This document shows positions 8,052 to 17,100 of a stretch of 35,423 nucleotides of DNA, in pieces. The stretch comes from SFDP01 sp051653625 (GTDB taxonomy: Bacteria; Bacillota; Clostridia; Lachnospirales; Lachnospiraceae): positions 1-35,423 of the forward strand of contig JBOFWM010000050.1 in the NCBI GenBank assembly GCA_051653625.1, written 5' to 3'. The position numbers and the translations under genes were made by a program. The notes under the pieces were generated by a model. That model worked only from the letters and a program-made list of their open reading frames with translations. It did not search any database and was not told the origin of the DNA. How positions within the stretch are numbered: position 1 is the first letter of the stretch; the number at the start of each line of letters is the position of its first letter.

Positions 8052-9596
8052 TTATTCATGAATATAAGGAAGTAATTGTTCATATCCTCTTGTTTCTAAT
8101 TCATTATATGGAATGAATTCAATAGAGGCGCTATTGATACAATATCTTAATCCACCTTTCTCTTTTGGACCATCATTAAATACATGGCCTAAGTGAATGT
8201 TACCGCTTCTGCTTCGTACTTCGGTACGTACCATCTTAAAACTTGTATCAGTATGTTCTACAACAACGTCTGGAATGATTGGTTTTGTAAAACTTGGCCA
8301 ACCACAGCCTGATTCATACTTATCTTCAGAAGAAAATAGAGGTTCCCCTGTTACAATATCTACATATAATCCACTTTCAAAATTATCAAAGTACTCATTT
8401 GAAAAAGCACGTTCTGTATCATTTTCTTGTGTAACACGGTATTGAATATCACTTAAGTGTTCTTTTAAATATTCTTTAGTAGGAACTGCATATTCCTTGG
8501 AGTTGATTGCAAGTTCTAAAGAAGTCTCCTCAGCTGACGAAACATCAATATGACAATATCCATTTGGATTTTTTTTCAAGTAATCTTGATGGTATTCTTC
8601 AGCTAAGTAAAATCCAGTTAATGGAGTTACTTCTGTACGAATAGGAGTGGTATATTTTTCTTGTTCACTCATAACAACTGTTTCAATTGTAGTTAATTCT
8701 TGGTCATCTGTATAGAATATTCCTGTTCTATATTGGTCACCAATATCATTTCCTTGTCCATCAGCTCTTGTTGGATCGATGATTTTAAAGTAACTTTGCA
8801 ATAGAACATCTAATGGTAAAACACTGCTATCATAAACAACTTCTACCGTTTCAGCGTAACCTGTTTTTCCGGTAATAACATCTTGATAAGTAGGGTCATT
8901 TGTTGAGCCGTTTGCATATCCGGAACGTGCATCTAATATGCCGGGGATACGAGACATATATTCTTCAACACCCCAGAAACACCCACCTGCAAGGTAAATA
9001 GTAGCTTCTGTTGCTATGTGATTTGGATCCGTTGCTTGTTTTGTAACCATGGATGGTGAGGTTGCTACAAGGTTTGTAGAAAATCCATTTTTTATATCAT
9101 CATTATCAATTGGTCCAACCTTAAAATCTATAAGATTTCCATTAGCATCTATAAATGCATTGGATGGCATTGCTTTTACACCGAATTCTTTCATAAAAGT
9201 TCCTTTTTCATCAAAGACAACATTGATATTTTTATAATCTAATCCATTATACCACATTTTAAAATCTTCTAAAGATTTTTCACCATTATAATTTGGAGCA
9301 ACAACGGTAATAATATTAAAATCATTATCTTGTGCCGATAGTTCGTCAACATCACCTAATGTACCTAGACATATAGGGCACCATGAAGCCCAAAATTTTA
9401 TATAGAGAGGCTTTCCTTGAAAATCAGAAAGTGTTACTGTTTGATTTTCGAAATTAGTAAATGTAAAATTAGGTGCTGCATTTTGATCCTTCATAGTTTT
9501 ATTGATACCTCCTGATTTATAGTTAATAAATATAAAGCTAATTATTAGTATTGCGACGACAAGTAGTGCAAGTAGTTTGGTGCTTTGTAGTTTCAT
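8052..9596 (-). CDS. msrAB: Membrane-anchored thioredoxin-MsrA-MsrB fusion (methionine sulfoxide reductase)
   Basis: A three-domain repair enzyme of about 514 residues that reduces both S- and R-methionine sulfoxide in proteins outside the membrane. After an N-terminal membrane anchor (about 8-27) comes a TlpA-like thioredoxin domain (about 40-175) with the redox pair WCPIC (Cys73, Cys76). The MsrA domain follows (about 198-355), with catalytic GCFWG (Cys206) and a likely resolving Cys in NGYCHID (Cys348). The MsrB domain (about 365-510) has GCGWPSF (recycling Cys431) and the catalytic Cys486 in RYCINSASI. The order matches Neisseria PilB. No CxxC zinc site is visible in the MsrB part. ATG 9596 is chosen because AGGAGG lies about 8 bases before it; an in-frame ATG at 9602 is too close. 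It lies downstream of ccdA and the thioredoxin lipoprotein that should supply electrons. Confidence 0.95.
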   Translation of the reverse strand: MKLQSTKLLALLVVAILIISFIFINYKSGGINKTMKDQNAAPNFTFTNFENQTVTLSDFQGKPLYIKFWASWCPICLGTLGDVDELSAQDNDFNIITVVAPNYNGEKSLEDFKMWYNGLDYKNINVVFDEKGTFMKEFGVKAMPSNAFIDANGNLIDFKVGPIDNDDIKNGFSTNLVATSPSMVTKQATDPNHIATEATIYLAGGCFWGVEEYMSRIPGILDARSGYANGSTNDPTYQDVITGKTGYAETVEVVYDSSVLPLDVLLQSYFKIIDPTRADGQGNDIGDQYRTGIFYTDDQELTTIETVVMSEQEKYTTPIRTEVTPLTGFYLAEEYHQDYLKKNPNGYCHIDVSSAEETSLELAINSKEYAVPTKEYLKEHLSDIQYRVTQENDTERAFSNEYFDNFESGLYVDIVTGEPLFSSEDKYESGCGWPSFTKPIIPDVVVEHTDTSFKMVRTEVRSRSGNIHLGHVFNDGPKEKGGLRYCINSASIEFIPYNELETRGYEQLLPYIHE

Positions 9597-9649
9597 AATC
9601 ATTTCCTCCTTTCTGCAAAGGTAAAGTTTATAAGTAATTTCTTCTTAAT

Positions 9650-10222
9650 TTAAAAAGAATCAATGATAGTTTCGTTAGAAGTGTGACCAATTTCCAATTT
9701 AATTAGTCCACCATTTTCATCAATATATGCAGAAGATGGGAATGCACGTATACCAAATTCTTTCATATATGTTCCGTCTTCATCGAAGAGTACTGTAATA
9801 TTTTCATATCCTTTATCTGCATACCAAGTTTTAAAATCTTCCATATTTTTTTCACCACTAAAGCCAGGTGCCACTACTGTAATTACTTCAAAATCTTTAT
9901 CCATGGAAGAAAGTTCATCTACTTCTGGTAAAGAACTTAGGCAAACAGAGCACCAAGAAGCCCAAAACTTAATATAAACTGGTTTGCCAGAAAAATCAGC
10001 AAGTGATACAGTGTTTCCATCAAAGTTTGTAAATGTGAAATTTGGAGCGGGGTCGTTTGCCATCATTTGTTCATTCGACATACTTGTTGATTCTGTTGTT
10101 TTTGCATCATCCATTTTGCTTTCTGATTCCATTGTTTCTAAATTCATATTTTTTTTTGCACATGCGGCAAATAGTACCGCACAAACTGCCAATAAAGTTA
10201 CAAGTAAAATTTGTTTTTTCAT
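9650..10222 (-). CDS. TlpA/ResA-like thioredoxin lipoprotein
   Basis: A 190-residue surface thiol-disulfide protein. It has a lipoprotein signal peptide (MKKQILLVTLLAV, lipobox LFAAC, lipidated Cys21), a Met/Ser/Thr/Glu-rich linker (about 25-58), then a thioredoxin fold with WASWCSVC (Cys91, Cys94). Its thioredoxin domain is very like that of the adjacent MsrAB fusion (both have PNFTFTNF, SGKP or QGKP, KFWASWC), pointing to duplication. It probably takes electrons from CcdA and passes them to MsrAB. The ATG at 10222 is chosen because GGAGG, inside the end of ccdA, lies 8 bases before it; the longer TTG-started frame is rejected. Only one base separates it from the ccdA stop. It lacks clear cytochrome-maturation neighbours, so a repair role fits better than haem ligation. 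Confidence 0.93.
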   Translation of the reverse strand: MKKQILLVTLLAVCAVLFAACAKKNMNLETMESESKMDDAKTTESTSMSNEQMMANDPAPNFTFTNFDGNTVSLADFSGKPVYIKFWASWCSVCLSSLPEVDELSSMDKDFEVITVVAPGFSGEKNMEDFKTWYADKGYENITVLFDEDGTYMKEFGIRAFPSSAYIDENGGLIKLEIGHTSNETIIDSF

Positions 10223-10223
10223 A

Positions 10224-10934
10224 TTAAAATCCTCCAATCCATGCTACAAAAATATTTAAATTATTTGTCATTAAAAAGATACCCATTAGAATAATTACAA
10301 GTCCACTAATTATTTTGATTTTACCAAGATGCCTATTAAGTAATTTTGTTTTACGTAACAATATCTCTGAAAAAAGAGCTAAAATAATAAAAGGAATTGC
10401 AAATCCAAGAGAGTAAACTGCCATTAAAAGTGCACCATACATTGCAGTAGAACTTCCGGCAGATAATCCTAAAATCGCTGCCAGGACAGGTCCTATACAA
10501 GGTGTCCAACCAAAACTAAACGTAAATCCTAAAAGAAAAATTCCGAGTGCATCTTTTTTTTGTGCTCTGCCTAAATCTACTTTCTTTTGGCTATATAGTT
10601 TTTTGATTTTTATGAGTCCTGTTTGATGCAAGCCCATTATAATTACTATGGCACCCATAATCTTTAGGAAAATATCACTATTGATTAAATTGCCAAGAAA
10701 ACCAGCTCCAAATCCTAAAATCACGAAGCAGCATGCTACACCAGCAACAAATAACAATGTCCTTAGCACAAGATAAATTCTTAAAGAAAATTTTTGTTCC
10801 TTTTGAGCATTTAGAATCTCTTCATTACCAAATGTAGAAAAATAGACTGGCAATAAAGGAATAATGCAAGGAGAAAGAAAAGATAAAATGCCTGCAATAA
10901 ATACTGTGTTAATGTATAACGATTCAATGTTCAT
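10224..10934 (-). CDS. ccdA: CcdA/DsbD-type transmembrane thiol electron carrier
   Basis: A membrane protein of about 236 residues with six predicted helices that moves electrons from cytoplasmic thioredoxin across the membrane to extracytoplasmic thioredoxin-like proteins. The two redox cysteines are in the family contexts: FLSPCIIPLLPVY near residue 23 in the first helix and GWTPCIGPVLA in the fourth. It has the core domain only, without the extra thioredoxin domains of DsbD. ATG 10934 is chosen because AAGGTGG lies about 8 bases before it; the in-frame GTG at 10946 overlaps that site. It is the first gene of the operon with the thioredoxin lipoprotein and MsrAB, which names its electron acceptors with good probability. 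Confidence 0.94.
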   Translation of the reverse strand: MNIESLYINTVFIAGILSFLSPCIIPLLPVYFSTFGNEEILNAQKEQKFSLRIYLVLRTLLFVAGVACCFVILGFGAGFLGNLINSDIFLKIMGAIVIIMGLHQTGLIKIKKLYSQKKVDLGRAQKKDALGIFLLGFTFSFGWTPCIGPVLAAILGLSAGSSTAMYGALLMAVYSLGFAIPFIILALFSEILLRKTKLLNRHLGKIKIISGLVIILMGIFLMTNNLNIFVAWIGGF

Positions 10935-10967
10935 AATGTTCACCACCTTTGTTTTTATTTGTCTTTA

Positions 10968-10996
10968 GTATAGTATCTTCAATGATAAATGGATAT
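10968..10996 (-). promoter_or_regulatory. Weak candidate promoter for the ccdA operon
   Basis: On the minus strand a good -10 (TATACT, 10968-10973) lies about 34 bases before the ccdA start. No good -35 is present at the right distance (ATATCC at 10991-10996, spacer 17), so activation by a regulator would be expected if this is the promoter. Confidence 0.3.
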
Positions 10997-11030
10997 AGAA
11001 TGGTTTTCGTATTTTCTTTGTTTTTTTTAG

Positions 11031-11066
11031 ATAAGTAGTTTAATAAAATAGGCTTAATCTACTTAT
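11031..11066. repeat. Imperfect inverted repeat between ccdA and the first GGDEF gene
   Basis: Two 13-base arms (11031-11043 and 11054-11066) are complementary at 12 of 13 positions around a 10-base spacer. No T tract follows on either strand, so it does not look like a terminator. It lies about 100 bases upstream of ccdA and about 50 upstream of the putative promoter of the GGDEF gene, so it could be an operator. The AT-rich setting lowers confidence. Apart from this and the promoter candidates, I see nothing else in the 333-base gap 10935-11267. Confidence 0.4.
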
Positions 11067-11117
11067 AGTTGTACTATGTATTAACACAGTAGATTGCAAG
11101 TAATTCAGGGAAATACA

Positions 11118-11146
11118 TTGATATAACAGTAAAATTATGATATTAT
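11118..11146 (+). promoter_or_regulatory. Candidate sigma-A promoter for the c-di-GMP gene block
   Basis: A TTGATA -35 (11118-11123) and TATTAT -10 (11141-11146) are separated by 17 bases. Transcription from here would leave a leader of about 115 bases before the ATG at 11268. I looked in that leader for a c-di-GMP riboswitch and saw no recognisable GEMM-type sequence. Confidence 0.5.
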
Positions 11147-11267
11147 AAAAACGTATGCTTAATGAATTATTTTGAGTTTGTTTATAGAATTATAATTAAT
11201 TTAATCATATGATAACATTTATTTTTATTACTAAATGCGAAGAAACAAGAATAGAGGGCTGAAATAT

Positions 11268-12983
11268 ATGATTCTAGAAAATTTTTATATGCAAGGTACA
11301 ATAGTAGCTGTTGTAATTATTTTGTATACTTTTTTTGTTTTTGAACTTGGAGATACTTTTTTGCAAAATGCTTGCCTTAAAAAAATATGTAGAATTCCAT
11401 TGGGAATCTTAAATGTTGGTTTTGCAATGCTTTTAACATTAATTCCAAATTCAACATCTACTACTGGATATTTGTTTTATGTACTTATTATCTGTATTGA
11501 ATTTATTTTGTTTTATAGAGATAAGATATTACGTATTATTGCACTTGTTCTTTCCTATACTTTAAATATAGTATCTGTAAGAGCAATTTGTGTTAGTGTA
11601 TGTTCTATGATAACTGGATTGTCGATCTATGAACTATTACAAGATCAACGTTGGTTTATGATTTCTATTGGTGCAACTTTCTTTGTGTTAGATATTATGT
11701 TATTTATGGTAAAAAAACTACTTTCTGCTGAAAAAGCAAGAATCATTACTGAGCATATTGAGCAACTTGTTTTTTTAATTTCTTGGGTTGGAACTGTTTG
11801 TATTTACTTGATTTTTATAAATGCAGAAGTATATAGCAAGGAATTACCAGTTGAATTTGTAGTGCGAAATCAATTTGCAGTAGCAATTGCTTTTCTTGTT
11901 GGGTATTATATTGTTTTATTTTTTTCTATTAAAGTAGGGGAATCTGTATATATTAAGCAACAAAATATTGAATTGTTTAAAACCATTGAAACAGAACATC
12001 AATTTAGAAACGCTGTAATCAATGATGCAATAAGTGTTTATGAAGTTAATCTATCAAAAAATTTATTAGTAAAAGGATTTGAGGATTATGGAGATATGCT
12101 TGCTAAATTTAAATATCAATATAGTCTTATTTTGAAAGAAATGGCTTTAAAAGTAATTCACCCAAATGATGTAGCTATGTTTATAAGTCATGCCTCACTA
12201 GAAAATCTTTTTGGGGAGTATTATGATGGAAGTAAAGAAACAGAGCTTGTATATCGAAGAGTGAATGGTAATGGTAATTATATTTGGGTTAAAGGGACAA
12301 CAAATTTATATGTTGATAATGCTACTGGAGATATTAAGGCGTTTGCATATGTTAAGAACATTCATGAGGGAAAATTACTTGAAATAGAACTTAAAAATAA
12401 GGCGGAAAGAGATTCTTTAACAAATCTATATAATAAAGGAACGATTGAAAAACTAATTTCAGATTTTTTAAATGCGAAAGCAAAATATATGCATAATGGA
12501 GCTTTATTTATTATTGATGTTGATAATTTTAAAATGGTTAATGATACATTAGGCCATTCATTTGGTGATAAAGTATTATGTGATCTTTCTGAAAAGTTAA
12601 AAAATATTTTTAGAAATCCAAGTGAAATGGAAGATTTAGAAGGTCGTGAAGACATTATCGGACGTGTTGGTGGCGATGAGTTTATGATTTTTATTAAAAA
12701 TACGACAAGTAAAGATATTTTAATAAATAAGGCAGAAAGCATTTGTAAAGCTTTTAATAATACATATAAAAGTGATAATAATGTAGAAATTACAATATCA
12801 AGTAGTATAGGAATTTCAGTTTTTCCAAAAAATGGAACGTGTTTTGATGAGTTATATAAAGGTGCAGATGTAGCACTTTATATTTCAAAAAGCAAAGGTA
12901 AGAATGTATATTCTTTTTATAATGGTGAAAAGTTTGCAGGATATGAAAGTAAACGTGGAATTATTGAATCGGTTGATGAATAA
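11268..12983 (+). CDS. Membrane diguanylate cyclase (multi-TM sensor + PAS-like + GGDEF)
   Basis: A 571-residue enzyme that should make c-di-GMP from two GTP. Residues 1-225 hold about six or seven membrane helices of no recognised sensor family, then a linker and a PAS_3-like segment (about 240-370, YRRVNGNGNYIWVKGT), then a GGDEF domain (about 378-560). Key residues are present: DSLTNLYNK, LFIIDVDNFKMVNDTLGH, and the intact active-site loop GRVGGDEF (about 468-472). The inhibitory I-site (RxxD nine residues before the loop) is absent: Gly stands where Arg is expected. ATG 11268 is preferred because GAGGG lies about 9 bases upstream; the ATG at 11235 has no ribosome site. It is a clear paralogue of the protein at 18245 over its whole length. 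Confidence 0.92.
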   Translation: MILENFYMQGTIVAVVIILYTFFVFELGDTFLQNACLKKICRIPLGILNVGFAMLLTLIPNSTSTTGYLFYVLIICIEFILFYRDKILRIIALVLSYTLNIVSVRAICVSVCSMITGLSIYELLQDQRWFMISIGATFFVLDIMLFMVKKLLSAEKARIITEHIEQLVFLISWVGTVCIYLIFINAEVYSKELPVEFVVRNQFAVAIAFLVGYYIVLFFSIKVGESVYIKQQNIELFKTIETEHQFRNAVINDAISVYEVNLSKNLLVKGFEDYGDMLAKFKYQYSLILKEMALKVIHPNDVAMFISHASLENLFGEYYDGSKETELVYRRVNGNGNYIWVKGTTNLYVDNATGDIKAFAYVKNIHEGKLLEIELKNKAERDSLTNLYNKGTIEKLISDFLNAKAKYMHNGALFIIDVDNFKMVNDTLGHSFGDKVLCDLSEKLKNIFRNPSEMEDLEGREDIIGRVGGDEFMIFIKNTTSKDILINKAESICKAFNNTYKSDNNVEITISSSIGISVFPKNGTCFDELYKGADVALYISKSKGKNVYSFYNGEKFAGYESKRGIIESVDE

Positions 12984-13043
12984 TGAACCACTAATGTTGC
13001 TACGAAAAATATTTTGAATGTGAAATATAGGAGAAAGAAACAC

Positions 13044-14135
13044 ATGAACGCGAGTGAAAAATTTCGGATTATGGTAATAGATGATAATGTGACTAATTTA
13101 AACATTGCACGGACTGCTTTAGAAAAGCAGTATGAAGTGTTACTGATTCCATCAGGAGAAAAGGCTCTAAAAATGTTTGAACGCGTTACACCTGATCTTA
13201 TTTTACTAGATGTGGATATGCCAGGAATTAATGGATTTGATGTTATTAAACAAATTAAAGAATCTAAATCACCAGTTCGTAATGTACCAGTTATTTTTCT
13301 TACTGCAAAAGATGATAATTCAAGCGAGCTTGTGGGGCTAGATTTAGGAGCAGTTGATTATATAACGAAGCCTTTTTCCTTTCCTTTGTTGTTGCGACGA
13401 GTAGCACTTCAATTACAGCTTCAGCAGTATAGTCAGAATCTTGAAAAAATGGTGGAGGAAAAAACAAAGGTTATTTCCGATTTGCAATATTCTATAGTTC
13501 ACGTGATGGCGGATATGGTAGAACGACGAGATGGTTCTACTGGAGGACATTTAATACGGACACAAAACTATTTGGCAGTATTATTGGCAGAAGTGAGAGC
13601 GCAAAAAATATATATAGATGAATTGCAAAAAGAAGATGATTTTTTTATACATGCTTCTCAGTTACATGATGTAGGTAAGATGTCGATTCCAGATAGTATT
13701 CTTTTAAAACCAGGAAAATTAACCCCACAGGAATTTGAGGTAATGAAAACACATACAACTCTTGGAGAAAATGCGATTCAATATGCAATGGGTACGGTAC
13801 AGGAAAAACAATTCTTGGAAATAGCTGCATCTTTTGCAGGATCACATCATGAACGTTGGGATGGTACAGGGTACCCACGTGCACTGAAAGGAAAGGAAAT
13901 TCCAATTGAAGGACGATTGATGGCAATTGCAGATGTTTATGATGCACTTATTTCGGAACGTCCTTATAAAAAACCATTTACACATGAAGAAGCAAAAACC
14001 ATTATACTAGAAAATAGTGGAACACATTTTGATCCACTTCTTGTAAGTGTTTTTGAACGTGTTTCGGATGTTTTTAAAATGATTGCGGTTGCGAATAAAG
14101 ACGAAGCTGATATGCAGTGGAGAGAGGATATATAG
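13044..14135 (+). CDS. Response regulator with HD-GYP c-di-GMP phosphodiesterase domain
   Basis: A 363-residue cytoplasmic protein that joins a receiver (about 5-125) to an HD-GYP domain (about 155-345). The receiver has VIDDN, phosphoacceptor Asp56 in LLDVDMPG, FLTAKDD and ITKPFS. A coiled-coil linker follows (about 126-160). The HD-GYP part has SQLHDVGK (His208, Asp209), KTHTTLG, SHHERWDGTGYP and GRLMAIADVYDAL, so metal-binding and GYP residues look complete and c-di-GMP hydrolysis is expected. ATG 13044 follows AGGAG by about 10 bases; an in-frame TTG upstream is not needed. It lies 60 bases after a cyclase gene and immediately before the hybrid kinase gene, which probably phosphorylates it (inference). 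Confidence 0.95.
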   Translation: MNASEKFRIMVIDDNVTNLNIARTALEKQYEVLLIPSGEKALKMFERVTPDLILLDVDMPGINGFDVIKQIKESKSPVRNVPVIFLTAKDDNSSELVGLDLGAVDYITKPFSFPLLLRRVALQLQLQQYSQNLEKMVEEKTKVISDLQYSIVHVMADMVERRDGSTGGHLIRTQNYLAVLLAEVRAQKIYIDELQKEDDFFIHASQLHDVGKMSIPDSILLKPGKLTPQEFEVMKTHTTLGENAIQYAMGTVQEKQFLEIAASFAGSHHERWDGTGYPRALKGKEIPIEGRLMAIADVYDALISERPYKKPFTHEEAKTIILENSGTHFDPLLVSVFERVSDVFKMIAVANKDEADMQWREDI

Positions 14136-14136
14136 A

Positions 14137-17100
14137 ATGTATAGGAATGAGAGTAATCATATAGATAGCCCACTTGGAGATTTGCTTTCTATGACTCAAA
14201 TTGGAGCATGGGATTGGAATACAAAAACAGGAAATATAATTTACAGTACTGCATGGGCTGAAATCCTAGGGTATTGTGTAGAGGATTTACCACAAGTGGT
14301 AGAAACCTGGCAAAGCATGGTACTTCCAGAGGATTTAGCATATGTTGATGAACAAATTAACAAACATCTTTTAGGTGAAAGCGCTTTATATAAGGCGGAA
14401 TTCCGTATGGTGCGCAAGGATGGAAGTATTATTTGGGTGCAGGATAAAGGAAAAATTACTGAGTATGATGAGGATGGCAAAGCACTCCGTTTTCTTGGTG
14501 TGCTTCAAGATATTTCTAGAATAAAAAACGCAGAAGAGATGCTAAGAAAAAATCAAGAAACACTCAACATTGCTGTTACTGTTGGAGGGCTTGGAACTTG
14601 TGATTGGGACATGACTAAGAATAGAATACAATACAATGATGAATTTTTGCGAATGTTAGGTTACTCTAAACATGAAATAACTGGAGTAGTAGAAGAATGG
14701 GCATCTATGATTCATCAAGAAGATTTGGAACGGTCTATGAGTATTCTTAATAAATATTTGTCGGGTGAATTACAAAGATATGAATGTGAAATTCGTATGA
14801 AACATAAGGATGGTAGACTTATTTGGACGCGTAATATAGCACAAATAGCAGAGCGGGACAAGGATGGAAAACCAATAAGACTAATTGGAGCACATCTTAA
14901 CATAGATGCATTAAAACGTTCGGAGGAACGATTGCAAGAAACATTAAAGGAACTTGAATATAATAAAAAATATTTGGAGAGTGAAATTGAGAATAGAACA
15001 AAGGTACTTACAGAACAGGATAAGATGTTGTGGACTGTAAATGAAATTTCTCAAAATTTGTTCTCTGTAAATCATTTAGAAGATATTGATGAGGTAATAC
15101 AATCTGCGTTGGAAAAGTATTGTAATGCATCAGGGAAAGAGCGAATTGCATTATGGAAAAATAAAACTATTGATGGAGAGGCTCATTGTAAATTATTATA
15201 TGAATATACTTCTTTAAAAGAAGTTATGTCGTTTAGTGTTGATTTTAATAAGTTGGTAGATAAAGATGGAATCGAAAAAATAGCGAAAGATTTAAATGTT
15301 AATGTTACAAACGATGAAATATTAAGTTTATTTTCTAGTTCAAGTAGAGAGTATGTTCCGTATGCAAAATATCTTCCAAGTATTCATAATCATTTTATGG
15401 ATGGAAAAAAATTAAATACTCTTTCCGCCAATTTAGATGGATTTGAAAGAATTCAAATGGCATTAAGAGGAGTAAAAGCTTTTTTAGTATCACCAATTAT
15501 TTTGAATAATGAGATATGGGGCTTTATTGGCATTGATAATTGTAAGGATGAAGAACTTTTTACAGAAGTCGAAGAAAAAATGCTCAGTATTGTAGGTTTT
15601 TTTCTTGCCAATTCTATTCAAAAAAATGAAGGAGAAAAACAAACAAGAGAAGCAGAAGAGCGTATTCAATTAATGCTTGATGCAACACCGCTTTGTTGTA
15701 ATTTGTGGACAACTGATTTTCGAAATATGACTTGCAACGAAGAGGCTGTAAGACTTTTTGAATTGTCATCACAACAAGAATATTTGGACCGTTTTTTTGA
15801 ACTTTCTCCAGAATATCAACCATGTGGAAGATTAACAAGTGAAATGGCAATTGAAAATATAACAAAAGCATTTGAAGAAGGATTTTGCAAATTTGAGTGG
15901 GTTCATCAAAAACTTGATGGAACACCTATTCCATCGGAAATAACGCTTGTAAGAATTCGCTATAAAGACGATTTTATTGTAGCTGGATATACACGAGATT
16001 TGAGAGAGTTTAAGGCTATGCTTGCAAAATTACAAGCAAAAGAAGATGCTTTACGTGCTGCAATGGATGAGGCGCTTCTTAGTTCAAAAGCTAAAACGAA
16101 TTTCCTTGCAAATATGAGTCATGAAATAAGAACACCAATGAACGCCATTTCTGGATTTGCAGAAATCATTTTACGTGAAAGTAAAGATAAGCAATCATCA
16201 GAATATGCGATTGGAATTAAAAATGCGTGTAATAGTTTATTAAATATTATAAATGATATTCTTGATATATCAAAGATAGAATCAGGGAAGCTTGAAATTG
16301 TAAATTCACAATATGAGCTTTCTTCTCTATTAAATGATGTAATTGAAATTTCAAGAATGCGCTTGGGTAAAAAGCCATTGTTATTTGTAACAAATATTGA
16401 TTCTAAGCTTCCTGCTAGATTAATTGGAGATGAAATACGTATTAAACAAATTTTAATTAATTTATTGAGTAATGCTATTAAATTTACTGAAAATGGATAC
16501 ATTTCTTTCCGTGTCTATGGTGAAATGGTAGGAACAAAGACAAAACTTTGTTTTGAAGTGGAGGATACAGGATTTGGTATTAAGGAAGAAGATTTAGAAA
16601 GATTGTTTGCAGAATTTGAACGAATTAATACAACTAAAAATCGTAGTATTGAGGGGACAGGATTAGGTCTTGCAATTTCAAAACAGTTATGTGAGATGAT
16701 GGATGGAGAAATTAGTGTTCAAAGTACAATTAATAAGGGCTCACTATTTACTGTAAATATTTTTCAAGAATGTCCAGAATATGAAGTGCTTTCAACTGTT
16801 CCTAAGGCGAAATCTGTACTTGTATATGAATCAAGAGCAGTATTTATAGAATCTATTACAGTAACAATTGAAAACTTAGGATGCAAATGCATTCCTTGTA
16901 TGAATCAATCGGAATTGAGTGACAATATAAATCTTATGCCTTATGATTATATATTAACTTCATCCATGCATTTAACAAAAGTAAAAAAACTTATTAAAAA
17001 ACATGAATTAAATGTTGCGTTAGCGGTTTTCGCTGATTATGGTGAAACCATTGAAGATGATACTGTGCATAGTATTTCGATTCCTGTAAACTGTTTACAA

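Noticed and set aside
10223..10237. TTG start for the thioredoxin lipoprotein
   Set aside because: It overlaps the GGAGG that serves ATG 10222 and would add residues before a normal lipoprotein signal.
11147..11267. c-di-GMP riboswitch in the leader of the first cyclase gene
   Set aside because: The leader is AT-rich and shows no GEMM-like conserved segments or strong paired structure.
12984..13043. Terminator or promoter between the first cyclase and the HD-GYP gene
   Set aside because: No hairpin with a T tract and no convincing -35/-10 pair is present; the genes are probably co-transcribed.
14083..14136. Longer start for the hybrid kinase overlapping the HD-GYP gene
   Set aside because: It would overlap the previous coding region by 53 bases with no ribosome site; ATG 14137 has AGAGAGG upstream.
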